From Streptomyces sp. NRRL S-31 (GTDB taxonomy: Bacteria > Actinomycetota > Actinomycetes > Streptomycetales > Streptomycetaceae), in the NCBI RefSeq assembly GCF_000718775.1, contig NZ_JOCB01000014.1, positions 1 through 64,000 of the forward strand: a stretch of DNA of 64,000 nucleotides, given 5' to 3'. Of the stretch, positions 17,700 through 26,372 are shown one piece after another; positions within the stretch are counted from its first letter, which is position 1; each line of letters begins with the position of its first letter. Position numbers and translations under genes: made by a program. The notes below the pieces were generated by a model. It made no database searches, was not told where the DNA came from, and saw only the letters and a program-made list of their open reading frames with translations.

Positions 17700-17974
17700 C
17701 ACAGCACCACCCCCGCACCATCCGGTCGGCCGCTCCGAAACCCAGGTGAGCCGATCGAGTACCAGCGCTTCGGCCTATCGCGCCACGGCGGTCCCGACCA
17801 GATGAACGCCAAGCGTTCGACTCGTTGATGGATACTGCCCATGGCTGCTCGCTCCGTTCGAGTGGTCCACGCCCCGGGCCGTGACAGCGGCGCCGGGGTC
17901 CGGGCTATCCGGCACGGATGTCGTCCCGGGACAGGAATCCTTACGCCGGCCCAGCACCGGACGGAACAGCCAGC

Positions 17975-18030
17975 GGGCAACCCCGCAAGCGTCTTTGGGG
18001 TACCCCGTATCGGACCGTTCGGGGAACCCC
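17975..18030. promoter_or_regulatory. Operator-like array of GGGGWACCCC palindromes upstream of the HTH/TPR regulator
   Basis: Within the 389-base divergent gap 17700-18088, a perfect 10-base palindrome GGGGTACCCC lies at 17997-18006, a near match GGGGAACCCC at 18021-18030, and a weaker GGGCAACCCC at 17975-17984. Start-to-start spacings are 22 and 24 bases, about two helical turns, so bound proteins would sit on one face of the DNA. A TACTCT -10-like hexamer follows at 18048-18053 and the regulator starts at 18089. Autoregulation by that HTH protein is the simplest reading, but it is inference. The rest of the gap holds nothing I recognise. Confidence 0.55.
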
Positions 18031-18088
18031 GTTCAACAACCCCGGTCTACTCTGGGATAGATCACCCTCCGTCCCCGCAAGGTGACCC

Positions 18089-19405
18089 ATGGACGAACGC
18101 GAGACCCGGCGTACCGGCTACCCGCTGACGATCCCCGACACGCTGCTCCGCAGCGATGCCATGCAGCGCGCCTGCGCCGAACGGAACTTCCAGGAGATCT
18201 TCCGCCTCGTCAACAGGCGTACAGGTACAAGTCATTCAGTGATGGCGGCCGCCATCGGGAAGATGACCAGCACCCGCGTCAGCGACATCATCCGAGGCGT
18301 GCGAGGCATCCGAGGACAGCAGGTCATCGAACGCGTAGCCGACGGCTTCGGCATCCCCGCTGAAATGCTCGGTGTGCCGACACGCCCCTGGGAGGATTCC
18401 CCGAACATTATTGATGCTGCTGACAATCAAGGCCCTGATCCAGCAACTTCGAATGACTCCGAGTTCAAAGCGCGGGCGCAGGACGCAACTGACAATCCCA
18501 GAAATCTCGATCTATTGACCGTGGCTGGACTCAGGCAGCGGGTACAGAATCTGGATGCGCGCTACGTCAGCGAGCCGTCCACGGCCCTTATCGCCGAGAC
18601 AGGCCAGCACTTGGGGCAGCTAGCCCACTGGCAGACCTACACCACCAAATATATCGTCCGCCGCGATCTATTCGCCGCACAAGCTGAGGCGTCGACACTA
18701 ATGGGGCAATTAGTGTGGGACGCTTCGGGGAGAACTGATCACGCCACTGCGCGTACTTACTTTGCACAGGCGGAGGAAGCAGCCCGCGAGTTGCGCGACC
18801 CGGTTGCAGGAGGTCTGGCCCTGCTGCGCACCACATTTGTCGCCCTGTACGGTGAGAAAGATCCTCGCGCCGGTCTCGACTTGGCTCAGCGTGCGGCATC
18901 CACCGTTCAAGGGTCCAGCCATGTGCTCGGCGGTCTGGCTGTACTGCATGCGGCCGAAGCCCATGCCATGCTGCAACAGCACACGGACTGCCAAAGGAGC
19001 CTGATCAATGCCGAACGCCACTTTGACCAAGTGTCTGAAGCTGACGCCGCCGCACCCCTTTTCTCGCCCAGTCAGTTCGGCCGACTGGCTGGGTCGTGCT
19101 TCCTTTTCCTGAACAACACATCTCGCGCCGAGATGTTTCTAACGGATTCAGTCAAGGTGTTGCGAGACGGATCGAAAGCTCAGGCAATCACGCTGGCCAA
19201 TCTAGCACTGGCCTATATCAGGCAGCGCAAGCTGGACGACGCTATTGCCATGCTCCATTCCGCGATTGGCACTGTGGAGCGCCACCGAGGCGGCGGCGGG
19301 CTAAATCTTGTGTTTCAAGCCGGACGTGAACTGAGACCGTGGCGGGACGTGCCGGCGGTACATGACCTATACGATCGCCTTATGAATCTCATGATAGCCG
19401 GATGA
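18089..19405 (+). CDS. HTH (XRE-like) transcriptional regulator with TPR-type C-terminus; contains a TTA codon
   Basis: The 438-residue protein has an N-terminal DNA-binding region at about residues 35-100 (FQEIFRLVNRRTGTSHSVMA; TSTRVSDIIRGVRGIRGQQV). A helical TPR-like body of about 270 residues follows (ARTYFAQAEEAARELRDPVA; LANLALAYIRQRKLDDAIAM). This is the layout of Streptomyces XRE-TPR regulators that sense peptides or partner proteins. Codon use differs from its neighbours: CTA and ATA-type codons occur and codon 18710-18712 is TTA, which needs the bldA leucine tRNA. The ATG has AAGGTG upstream. The next gene follows after 19 bases and is probably co-transcribed. Confidence 0.85.
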   Translation: MDERETRRTGYPLTIPDTLLRSDAMQRACAERNFQEIFRLVNRRTGTSHSVMAAAIGKMTSTRVSDIIRGVRGIRGQQVIERVADGFGIPAEMLGVPTRPWEDSPNIIDAADNQGPDPATSNDSEFKARAQDATDNPRNLDLLTVAGLRQRVQNLDARYVSEPSTALIAETGQHLGQLAHWQTYTTKYIVRRDLFAAQAEASTLMGQLVWDASGRTDHATARTYFAQAEEAARELRDPVAGGLALLRTTFVALYGEKDPRAGLDLAQRAASTVQGSSHVLGGLAVLHAAEAHAMLQQHTDCQRSLINAERHFDQVSEADAAAPLFSPSQFGRLAGSCFLFLNNTSRAEMFLTDSVKVLRDGSKAQAITLANLALAYIRQRKLDDAIAMLHSAIGTVERHRGGGGLNLVFQAGRELRPWRDVPAVHDLYDRLMNLMIAG

Positions 19406-19424
19406 ATCAAGGTAGGAGTGTCGG

Positions 19425-20153
19425 GTGAACGGTACACAAGTCCAAATTGCCAAACAAGCAATTCGCGAGCGAATTTGGACTCTGCTCGAGCGCAAGCGTG
19501 CGGCCCCTACAGGCGTAGCGGGCCATATCCCGGACTTTTTTGGTGCAGACGCCGCCGCCGCCCGCCTGGCCGAGCATCCCGCCTGGCAAGCTGCGCCCGT
19601 CATCAAGGCCGTTCCAGATTTGGCCCAGCTTCCTGTCCGCATCCGGGCACTCAAAGATGGCAAACGACTGTATATGGCCTCTCCGAAGCTCGCTACTGAG
19701 AATCCGTTCTACTATCTGGATCCGGAAAATCTTGCCGTACCCCCGCACGAGGCTGCCGCCCATCGCGCAGCGGCAAAGTATGCACAGCCGGTGGATGTGA
19801 ATGAAATGCCGCCCATTGACCTGGTCGTGTGCGGAAGTGTCGCCGTTAACCCCCAAGGTGTACGACTAGGAAAAGGCGCCGGATACTCCGATATCGAAGT
19901 GGCTCTACTGCAAGAAGCTGGACTTATTGACTCGCACACACTTATTGCTACCACAGTTCACCCTCTCCAAGTCGTGGAAGAAGTGATACCCGAGTCCGAA
20001 CACGATTTTCGAGTAGGCCTTATTGTCACGCCAGATGGAACTATCGATTGCCCACCCCATCCGCGTCCTTCCGGCATCATGTGGGAGCACCTTTCCCCCG
20101 ACTCCATCGCCGCAATCCCCACGTTGGCCCATCGCAACCCAGGCGACCGGTGA
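19425..20153 (+). CDS. 5-formyltetrahydrofolate cyclo-ligase family protein
   Basis: The 242-residue protein matches the MTHFS/cyclo-ligase family, which converts 5-formyl-THF to 5,10-methenyl-THF using ATP. The signature GKGAGYSDIE is at about 149-158 and follows a PIDLVVCGSVAVNPQGVRLG strand-turn segment. The N-terminal basic helix of the family (IAKQAIRERIWTLLERKR) is also present. The length is slightly above the usual 190-200 residues because of extra sequence around residues 60-130. The GTG at 19425 has GGAG 6 bases upstream. Its GC content is well below that of the flanks: the line starting at 19441 has 31 G+C in 60. Pairing with an HTH/TPR regulator suggests a regulated accessory copy rather than housekeeping folate salvage. 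Confidence 0.82.
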   Translation: MNGTQVQIAKQAIRERIWTLLERKRAAPTGVAGHIPDFFGADAAAARLAEHPAWQAAPVIKAVPDLAQLPVRIRALKDGKRLYMASPKLATENPFYYLDPENLAVPPHEAAAHRAAAKYAQPVDVNEMPPIDLVVCGSVAVNPQGVRLGKGAGYSDIEVALLQEAGLIDSHTLIATTVHPLQVVEEVIPESEHDFRVGLIVTPDGTIDCPPHPRPSGIMWEHLSPDSIAAIPTLAHRNPGDR

Positions 20154-20395
20154 GGCCTTCAAGCCGTGACCGCCGATATTCCGGTCAGTTTCGCCAATCC
20201 GTGCGGAGCGGAACACAGCAGTGCACCGAGGAACACGGGATCGACTTCCCGGGCGATGGGGCGGGCTACCCGCCGGGCCACCCGCGTACCGGGCGTACTC
20301 GGGTGGTCCGACAACGCGGCGTGGGAGCACCCCCGCCGAAGGCTGAGGAGTGCCGTGCCGGGCACCGCGACCCCGGGCTGATCGAACGAATCCCC

Positions 20396-22066
20396 CTAGC
20401 CGAGCCACACGGTGGTGTCCGGGGGCAGCGTGCCGTCGTCCGGCAGGGGGGCGCTGCTCAAGTGGACCTCGCCGGCCGGGAGCGGAACCGGCGCGGTGCC
20501 CAGGTTGGTGACGCTGCGCCAGGTCTCGGTGCGGGTGAAGTCCAGCACGCCGGCGGGCACGCCCGGGGTCCAGGTCAGCGTCTCGCCGTCCAGCAGCTTG
20601 CGGCGCAGCCGCAGGGCCGTGCGGTACAGCTCCAGGGTGGAGCCCTCGACGCCGGTCTGCGTCTCGACGGCGTACGACGCGAAGACCGGCGGCTGCGGCA
20701 GCCAGCCGGCCCCCGGACCGAAGCCGTACGACACGCCGGTCGCCGTCCACGGCAGCGGCACCCGGCAGCCGTCGCGGCCCTTGCGGACATGCCCGGTCTG
20801 CGTCCAGATCGGGTCCTGGAGCACCTCCGTGGGCAGGTCGGCGACCTCGGGCAGGCCGAGTTCCTCGCCCTGGTAGAGGTAGGCGGAGCCGGGCAGCGCC
20901 AGCATCAGCAGGGTCGCCGCCCGGGCCCGGCGCACTCCGGCCACCGGGTCGACCGCGGGCGCCGTGCCGCCGGACAGCAGCCAGGCGGCCGGGTCGGTGC
21001 CGGGCGGCAGCATCAGCCGGGAGGCGTGCCGGACGACGTCGTGGTTGGAGAGCACCCAGGTGGCGGAGGCCCCGGCGGCCCGGGCGGTGTCCAGTGAGCC
21101 GACGATGACCTCCCGCAGCTCCGCCGCGTCCCAGCGCGCCTCCAGGTACTCGAAGTTGAACGCCTGCCCGAGTTCGTCGGGGCGGGCGTACAGGGCGCGG
21201 CGGGCGGCGGGCACCCATGCCTCGGCGACGGCGGTGCGCGGCGGGACGTAGGCGTCGAAGACCTTGCGCCAGTCGCGGTAGATCTCGTGCACCTCGTCGC
21301 GGTCCCAGTACGGGTGGCTGCCCGGCGCCACCCGCAGCAGGGCCTCCTCCCCGGTCGCGCCGATGTCGCCGACGTCCCGCAGCGGCTCGGCGAGGTCCTT
21401 GGCCAGGCCGTGGGCGACGTCGACGCGGAAACCGTCGACGCCCCGGTCGGACCAGAAGCGCAGGGTGGTCCGGAAGTCCGCGCGGACCTCCTCGTTCCCC
21501 CAGTCCAGATCGGGCTGTTCGGGGGCGAAGAGGTGGAGGTACCACTCGCCGTCGGGCACCCGCCGCCAGGCGCTGCCGCCGAACACCGACCGCCAGTCGG
21601 TCGGCGGGGCCTCGCCCCGCGCGCCCCGGCCCGGCCGGAAGACGTAGCGGTCCCGGGCGGGCGAGCCGGGGCCGGCCCGCAGCGCCTCCTGGAACCAGGG
21701 GTGCAGATGGGAGGTGTGGTTGGGGACGATGTCCACGACGACCTTGAGGCCGAGCCGGTGCGCCTCGGCGACCAGGGCGTCGAAGTCGTCCAGGGTGCCG
21801 AGGCGCTCGTCGACACCGCGCGGGTCGATGACGTCGTAGCCGCCGTCGGCGAGTTCGGAGGGGTAGAAGGGGCTCAGCCACAGGGCGTCCACACCCAGCG
21901 TGGCGAGGTGGTTCAGCCGTTCGGTGACGCCCCGCAGGTCGCCGAGGCCGTCACCGTCGGCGTCGGCGAAGCTGCGCGGATAGACCTGGTAGACGACGGC
22001 CTGGCGCCACCAGTCGGGGTTCCTGGACGACAGGTCCGGCGAGGGGTCCGGCGAGAGGTCGGTCAT
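20396..22066 (-). CDS. GH13 alpha-glucosidase / oligo-1,6-glucosidase
   Basis: The 556-residue cytoplasmic enzyme hydrolyses alpha-glucosidic bonds in maltose- or isomaltose-type sugars. GH13 motifs are all present: region I VVDIVPNHTS, region II GFRVDVAHG with the nucleophile Asp, region III AVAEAWVP with the acid/base Glu, and region IV VLSNHDVVRH with the transition-state Asp. The N-terminus (DWWRQAVVYQVYPRSFADAD) is typical of the MalL/AglA group. The ATG at 22066 was chosen since the conserved start follows directly; the frame extends further upstream without homology. No sugar ABC transporter or LacI regulator is adjacent, which is unusual for this family in Streptomyces. Confidence 0.92.
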   Translation of the reverse strand: MTDLSPDPSPDLSSRNPDWWRQAVVYQVYPRSFADADGDGLGDLRGVTERLNHLATLGVDALWLSPFYPSELADGGYDVIDPRGVDERLGTLDDFDALVAEAHRLGLKVVVDIVPNHTSHLHPWFQEALRAGPGSPARDRYVFRPGRGARGEAPPTDWRSVFGGSAWRRVPDGEWYLHLFAPEQPDLDWGNEEVRADFRTTLRFWSDRGVDGFRVDVAHGLAKDLAEPLRDVGDIGATGEEALLRVAPGSHPYWDRDEVHEIYRDWRKVFDAYVPPRTAVAEAWVPAARRALYARPDELGQAFNFEYLEARWDAAELREVIVGSLDTARAAGASATWVLSNHDVVRHASRLMLPPGTDPAAWLLSGGTAPAVDPVAGVRRARAATLLMLALPGSAYLYQGEELGLPEVADLPTEVLQDPIWTQTGHVRKGRDGCRVPLPWTATGVSYGFGPGAGWLPQPPVFASYAVETQTGVEGSTLELYRTALRLRRKLLDGETLTWTPGVPAGVLDFTRTETWRSVTNLGTAPVPLPAGEVHLSSAPLPDDGTLPPDTTVWLG

Positions 22067-22189
22067 ACGGGCTCCGTTCGGGCGGTACGACGGTCGCTGT
22101 GCCGTTCGGTCGACAGTACAGAATCTGTCCACCTCGCCCGGAAGAGGAACAGGGCCGAACGAGCGCCCCGCCGACCCGAACGAGACCCC

Positions 22190-23155
22190 CTAGCGTTCGA
22201 CCGTCTCCAGGTACAGCTTCACGTACCGGTCCACGTCCACGTCCAACGCCACGTCCACCAGCGCCCGTTCGCGTCCGCCCTCGTGGATCTCGGACTCACC
22301 GGGGCGGGGGCGGCGGTCCACCACGGTCTGGCCGCGGGCCGGACCGGGGGCCAGGGAGACCTCCACCGGCAGCGACCGGGTGGTCAGGCCCGGCGGGTCG
22401 GCGACCGCGCACACCGCGCCCGCGTCGCCGAGGCCGCCCGCCTCCTCCGCCGCCGGCTCCTCGCCCTGGGTGGTCGGCCGGTGCGCGAGGAGGTCCCCGG
22501 CCAGCCGGGTACCGGGTTCGTCGCTGGCGCGCAGCCGGTGCACCTCGCCGGCGGGGACCACGACCCGCATGAAGACGTCCAGGCCGTACATGGTGATCGG
22601 CACCCCCGCGGTGAGCAGGATCGCCGCCGCCTCCGGGTCGTGCCAGACGTTGAACTCCGCGACCGGGGTGGCGTTGCCGGTGGTCACGGACCCGCCCATG
22701 AACACGATCCGCTCGATGTTCCGGGTCACCTCGGGGTGGGTGCGCAGCAGCAGCGCGATGTTGGTCAGCGGCGCGGTCGGGATCAGGGTGACCGGACGCG
22801 GCGAGGCGAGGATCTCCCGGCGCAGCAGGGTGACCGCGTCGGTGTCGGCCGCCGTCCGGGCGGGCGCGGGCAGCCCCAGGTCGCCCATGCCGTCGGCGCC
22901 GTGCACGTGCCGGGCCGAGCGGGCGGGTTCCAGCAGCGGGCGCTCGGCACCCCGCCCGACCGGGATGGCGGGGGCGCCCGCCCGCTCCAGCACGGTGAGC
23001 GTGTTGCGGACCACCCCGTCGACGTCGGTGTTCCCGGCCACGCAGGTCACCGCCCGGAGATCGAGTCCCGGGTGGCGCACGGCGAACAGCAGGGCCAGGG
23101 CGTCGTCGACGCCGGTGTCGCAGTCGATGATCACAGGTATGGGCTGACCGGTCAC
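22190..23155 (-). CDS. Nucleoside hydrolase (inosine-uridine preferring type)
   Basis: The 321-residue enzyme cleaves the N-glycosidic bond of ribonucleosides for salvage. The Ca2+-binding signature DCDTGVDDALALLFAV (about residues 11-26) and the late FNVWHDPEAAAILL motif are both intact; TLIPTAPLTNIALLL and IVFMGGSVTTGNATP are also family landmarks. Length is normal. The GTG at 23155 has AAGGAG 6 bases upstream, so the longer open frame was not used. It reads in the same direction as the alpha-glucosidase, 123 bases away, but a shared transcript is uncertain. Confidence 0.92.
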   Translation of the reverse strand: MTGQPIPVIIDCDTGVDDALALLFAVRHPGLDLRAVTCVAGNTDVDGVVRNTLTVLERAGAPAIPVGRGAERPLLEPARSARHVHGADGMGDLGLPAPARTAADTDAVTLLRREILASPRPVTLIPTAPLTNIALLLRTHPEVTRNIERIVFMGGSVTTGNATPVAEFNVWHDPEAAAILLTAGVPITMYGLDVFMRVVVPAGEVHRLRASDEPGTRLAGDLLAHRPTTQGEEPAAEEAGGLGDAGAVCAVADPPGLTTRSLPVEVSLAPGPARGQTVVDRRPRPGESEIHEGGRERALVDVALDVDVDRYVKLYLETVER

Positions 23156-23337
23156 GGCGGACTCCTTCCGTCGTGCCGACCTTAGATCAGGTCCGGGCGC
23201 GGGGAGCGGGGCCGCGGGCTCCCGACGCCCCCGCCCCGGCCTCACCCGTACGGCCCGGAGCGCTGGTGGGCGGGTCGGGCCGGTGGTGCCGTGAGAGCAG
23301 GCACCCCGCCGGCCGCACGCAGCGCAAGGAGGCATCG

Positions 23338-24138
23338 ATGTCCCCCGCGATACGCCCCCGGATACCCCGGATACCCCGTGCCGTCCGGCTGCCGCTCCTC
23401 GCCACCGGTCTCCTCGTCGGCGGCGGCTGCGCGGCCCTCGGTCTGCACCACCCGGCGAGCGCGCCCTACCCGCTGCCCACGGTGGACCGGCCGGCGCCGA
23501 CGTCCGGGGCGCCCCGGCGGGCCGACGGCTCGACGCTCACCGACGAGCAGGCGCGGGCCGCGCTGATCACCCAGACGGACCTCGGCGCCCCCTGGACCGC
23601 CACGCGCGGCGCGGCCACCTGGCGGGACGGGCTGCTGAAGAGCCGCACCACGGCCGCGGAGTGCCAGCGGCTGCTGGACGCCCTCTACGGCGACGAACTG
23701 CTCGGCGCCCCGGCGCGGATCGCCGTCGGCCTCGACGACGCCGACACCGAGGCCCAGCTCCGCTACCAGATCGCCGCCCGCCGCCCGGCGGACGTCGACG
23801 CCACGCTGGCCTGGCTGAGGACGCTGCCGGTGCGGTGCGCGCGGTTCACCGCCACCACGGAGCTGGGGCTCCCGGAGGACGTACAGGTCGTGGACGCCCC
23901 GCTGCCGGAGGTCGGGGACGTGCGCCAGGGCCTGCGCGTCACCGTCGCCAGCGTCACGCCGGACGGGCAGCGGTATCTGCTCACCATCGACGTGGCCGCC
24001 GTCCGGGTCGGCGAGGACGCCTTCGCGCTCACCAACGGCGGCCTGGGTGACGTACCGAACGACGCCACCCAGGCCGCCGTCCAGATCGGCGCCCTCCGCC
24101 TGGCCGACATCCGCAGACAGGGCCGGGCGCAGGTGTGA
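23338..24138 (+). CDS. Exported protein, possibly a lipoprotein, of unknown function
   Basis: The 266-residue protein starts with a basic N-terminus (PRIPRIPRAVRL) and a hydrophobic segment ending LLVGGGCAALG. The cysteine could be a lipobox residue, although GGG before it is a poor lipobox, so a simple signal anchor is also possible. The mature part (about 50-266) is a soluble alpha/beta domain with an ITQTDLGAPWTATR segment and an AECQRLLDALYGDELLG segment. This resembles Streptomyces lipoproteins of the PknH-sensor-like kind, but I cannot name the family. AAGGAGG lies 6 bases before the ATG. It converges on the HTH gene at 24142, with 3 bases between. Confidence 0.72.
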   Translation: MSPAIRPRIPRIPRAVRLPLLATGLLVGGGCAALGLHHPASAPYPLPTVDRPAPTSGAPRRADGSTLTDEQARAALITQTDLGAPWTATRGAATWRDGLLKSRTTAAECQRLLDALYGDELLGAPARIAVGLDDADTEAQLRYQIAARRPADVDATLAWLRTLPVRCARFTATTELGLPEDVQVVDAPLPEVGDVRQGLRVTVASVTPDGQRYLLTIDVAAVRVGEDAFALTNGGLGDVPNDATQAAVQIGALRLADIRRQGRAQV

Positions 24139-24141
24139 GGC

Positions 24142-25485
24142 TCACAGCGGCGGCTGGGCCGGGGCCGCGCCCAGGGTGGTGGTGCCCGGGGCGGTGCGGT
24201 GCCCCAGGCCGGTGCGGTAGGCGTCCAGCGCGGCCTCGACGCGGCCCGTGCGGCGGAGCAGGTCGCCGAGGAGGCGGCACAGGTCGGCCAGGTCACCGGC
24301 GGCGCCCGCGCGTTCCAGCAGGCTCAGGGCGCGGACGTAGTGCTCCTCCGCCGCCTCGGTGTCCCGGGCGTCCTCGGCGATGATGCCGAGGAGCCGGTGC
24401 GCGCCGGCCGCGTGCACGGCGCCGCGCTCGGAGGAGAAGCCCCCGAGGACGTCCCTGAGCAGGGCGGCGGCCTCCTCGGACTTGCCCCGGCGGTGCAGGA
24501 CGTCGGCGAGTTCGACGGCGGCCTGGCTGCGGTACAGGTCGGCCCGGGTCCGGGCCAGCATGGTGTGCGCCTGGCGCAGCTCGTCCTCGGCGCGCTCCAG
24601 TTCGCCGTTCTGGGCGCAGACGTAGCCGCGCATCCAGTGGCAGTTGGCCAGCTCGGTGCGCAGCCGCAGCCGGCGGTACAGCTCGGCGGCCTTGGCCAGG
24701 GAGGCGTCGGCCTCGGCGGCCCGGCCCTCGGCGAGCAGGGTGCGGGCCACCGCGCGGTGCATTCGGGCGATCAGCGCGGGGTCGCCGGCCTGCGGGGCGA
24801 GCGCGAGGGCGAACTCGGCGGCCTGGGCGGCCCGGGCGTGGGCGCCCATGTCCATGTAGGGGCCGATGACGCTGGCGTAGAGCAGGAGCAGGGCGTCGGG
24901 GTCGTGCAGTCCGCCGCGGTTCAGCTCGTCGAGGGCGGTCTCCAGGAGGTAGACGGCGTACCGGAGTTCACCGGCGAGGTAGTGGGCGACGGCCCGGCCG
25001 CGCAGGGCGGGGACCCGGATCGGCAGCGGCCGGCCGGCCAGCCGCTCCTCGGCCTGCTCGAAGTGCCCGCGCGCCTCGTCCAGCCGCCCCGTCTCCAGGG
25101 CGCATTCGCCGAGTCCGAGCAGCGCGGCGGCCTGCTCGCACGCCAGCCCGTGGGCCTCCGCCTCGGCGCGCAAGCCGGCGTACTGGGCGGCGGCCTCCTC
25201 GGCCCGGCCGTCGGCGAGGACGCGCTGGGCCTCGGTGAGCCGCAGCCGCAGGGTGGTGGCGAGGTGGGCGGGGCGGCCGACGGCGAGTTCCTCGAAGGCC
25301 ACCCCGAGCCGGTCCGCGATGTGCCGCAGCGCCTCCTCTGAGGCCCGCACCCGCCCCGCCTCCACGGTGGAGATGTAGGCGGGTGTGTAGGCCGGCTCCG
25401 CCAGCTGCCGCTGGGTCAGCCCGCGTTGGGCGCGCAGCCGCTGCACCCGCCGCCCGATGACCTCGGGCTCGTCCCGTTCAGGCAT
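24142..25485 (-). CDS. XRE-family HTH regulator with TPR repeats
   Basis: The 447-residue protein has a classical N-terminal HTH_XRE domain at residues 8-65 (IGRRVQRLRAQRGLTQRQLA; PAYISTVEAGRVRASEEALR). About nine TPR-like helical pairs follow, for example ALLGLGECALETGRLDEARG and RALSLLERAGAAGDLADLCR. Unlike the regulator at 18089 its codon use is normal for the chromosome. The ATG at 25485 has a weak GGGGAA site; a TTG at 25500 is possible. It is divergent from a small secreted peptide gene. Targets are unknown. Confidence 0.87.
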   Translation of the reverse strand: MPERDEPEVIGRRVQRLRAQRGLTQRQLAEPAYTPAYISTVEAGRVRASEEALRHIADRLGVAFEELAVGRPAHLATTLRLRLTEAQRVLADGRAEEAAAQYAGLRAEAEAHGLACEQAAALLGLGECALETGRLDEARGHFEQAEERLAGRPLPIRVPALRGRAVAHYLAGELRYAVYLLETALDELNRGGLHDPDALLLLYASVIGPYMDMGAHARAAQAAEFALALAPQAGDPALIARMHRAVARTLLAEGRAAEADASLAKAAELYRRLRLRTELANCHWMRGYVCAQNGELERAEDELRQAHTMLARTRADLYRSQAAVELADVLHRRGKSEEAAALLRDVLGGFSSERGAVHAAGAHRLLGIIAEDARDTEAAEEHYVRALSLLERAGAAGDLADLCRLLGDLLRRTGRVEAALDAYRTGLGHRTAPGTTTLGAAPAQPPL

Positions 25486-25594
25486 GCCCGGTTCCCCCAA
25501 CTCCCCTGGTGCCCCTTGCCGTTGACTACGGCAGCCCCTAGGTTAAACGGCGGATTAAGCCTGCTTGACACGTCGCTTGTGTTGCGAGGTCGCC

Positions 25595-25810
25595 GTGCCC
25601 GGACGTACATCCGCTCCCTACGCGCCGCCTTCCCGTGCCCTCCCCGGCTCGCGGCCCAGACCCGCCGGACGGACCTCCGCCGCCCGGGGCGTGGTGGCGG
25701 CCGTGATCGCGACGACGACCCTGCTGCTGGCGGGCAACGCGGGCCCGGCCCGGGCGTCCGACACCCCGCCGGCACCGGTCACGGTCCAGCGGACACAGAC
25801 ACACCCCTGA
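25595..25810 (+). CDS. Short secreted peptide with Sec signal (hypothetical)
   Basis: The 71-residue product has an Arg-rich N-terminus, a hydrophobic core (GVVAAVIATTTLLLAGN) and a likely signal-peptidase site at PARA-SDTP, leaving a mature peptide of about 17 residues. GAGGT lies 4 bases before the GTG. It is divergent from the XRE/TPR regulator, an arrangement seen for regulator/peptide pairs, but no link is shown. The protein is short and low in sequence information, so it may not be a real gene. Confidence 0.45.
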   Translation: MPGRTSAPYAPPSRALPGSRPRPAGRTSAARGVVAAVIATTTLLLAGNAGPARASDTPPAPVTVQRTQTHP

Positions 25811-25862
25811 CGACGCCGCCGGGCCCTCCCCGGCCGCCGCCCGGCGGTCCTACCGTGGCCCC

Positions 25863-26236
25863 GTGACCTCTCCCGCGGCCCGGACCGCCCTGGAACTGAC
25901 CGCCGACCTGCCGGTCGCCGACCTGGAGGACTTCTACCGGGACCTGCACCGGCACCCCGAGCTGTCCCCGCGCGAACACCGCACCGCAGGCAAGCTGGCC
26001 GGACAGCTCCGACAGGCCGGGTTCGAGACCGCCGCGGCTCGGTCCCGTACGCCTGCTGGTTCGTCACCACGACCCCCGCCGAGGTGTGGGAGCAGGCGCC
26101 CGGCGACACGGTCCCGGAGAAGTTCTCGGCGGTGCCGAGCAACCACAGCCCCCGCTTCGCGCCCGACCTGTCCACGGTCGCCCCCGGTGTCCGCACCCTC
26201 GTCCCGGGGGCCCTGACGCAATTGTCGGTGGCATGA
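25863..26236 (+). pseudogene. M20-family amidohydrolase remnant with internal deletion
   Basis: The first 57 codons (frame from GTG 25863) encode a normal M20 amidohydrolase N-terminus: DFYRDLHRHPELSPREHRTA and LAGQLRQAGFE. From about 26036 the family C-terminus appears in another frame: GSVPYACWFVTTTPAEVWEQ, PGDTVPEKFSAVPSNHSPRF and FAPDLSTVAPGVRTL, ending at TGA 26234-26236. The roughly 300 residues between, including the metal-binding and dimerisation domains, are gone, and the join shifts the frame. The product cannot be active. The frame itself reads on to 26216 but is nonsense after the join. Confidence 0.82.
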
Positions 26237-26323
26237 CCTAGTCTTTGCGCACACTCGCCGCACGAGGCACTCACGGTTCACGCACAGCGGGCACACACCT
26301 CGCCCTGCCCGGCGGCGACCAGG

Positions 26324-26354
26324 TCTTTCCTTCGTTCGTGTCTTTCCTTCGTTC
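26324..26354. repeat. Short tandem direct repeat (17-base period)
   Basis: TCTTTCCTTCGTTC occurs twice, at 26324-26337 and 26341-26354, in the leader of the secreted protein that starts at 26373. It is pyrimidine-rich and lies in the probable 5' untranslated region. It could be a protein-binding site or simple slippage. Confidence 0.7.
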
Positions 26355-26372
26355 CGGGGGGTTCGAATCAGC

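Noticed and set aside
17700..17980. Short minus-strand open frame between the ATPase and HTH genes
   Set aside because: It has no ribosome site, no recognisable protein sequence and lies in the divergent promoter region.
18000..20230. Integrated mobile element around the low-GC genes
   Set aside because: No integrase, transposase, att-like repeat or tRNA end was found, so only composition supports transfer.
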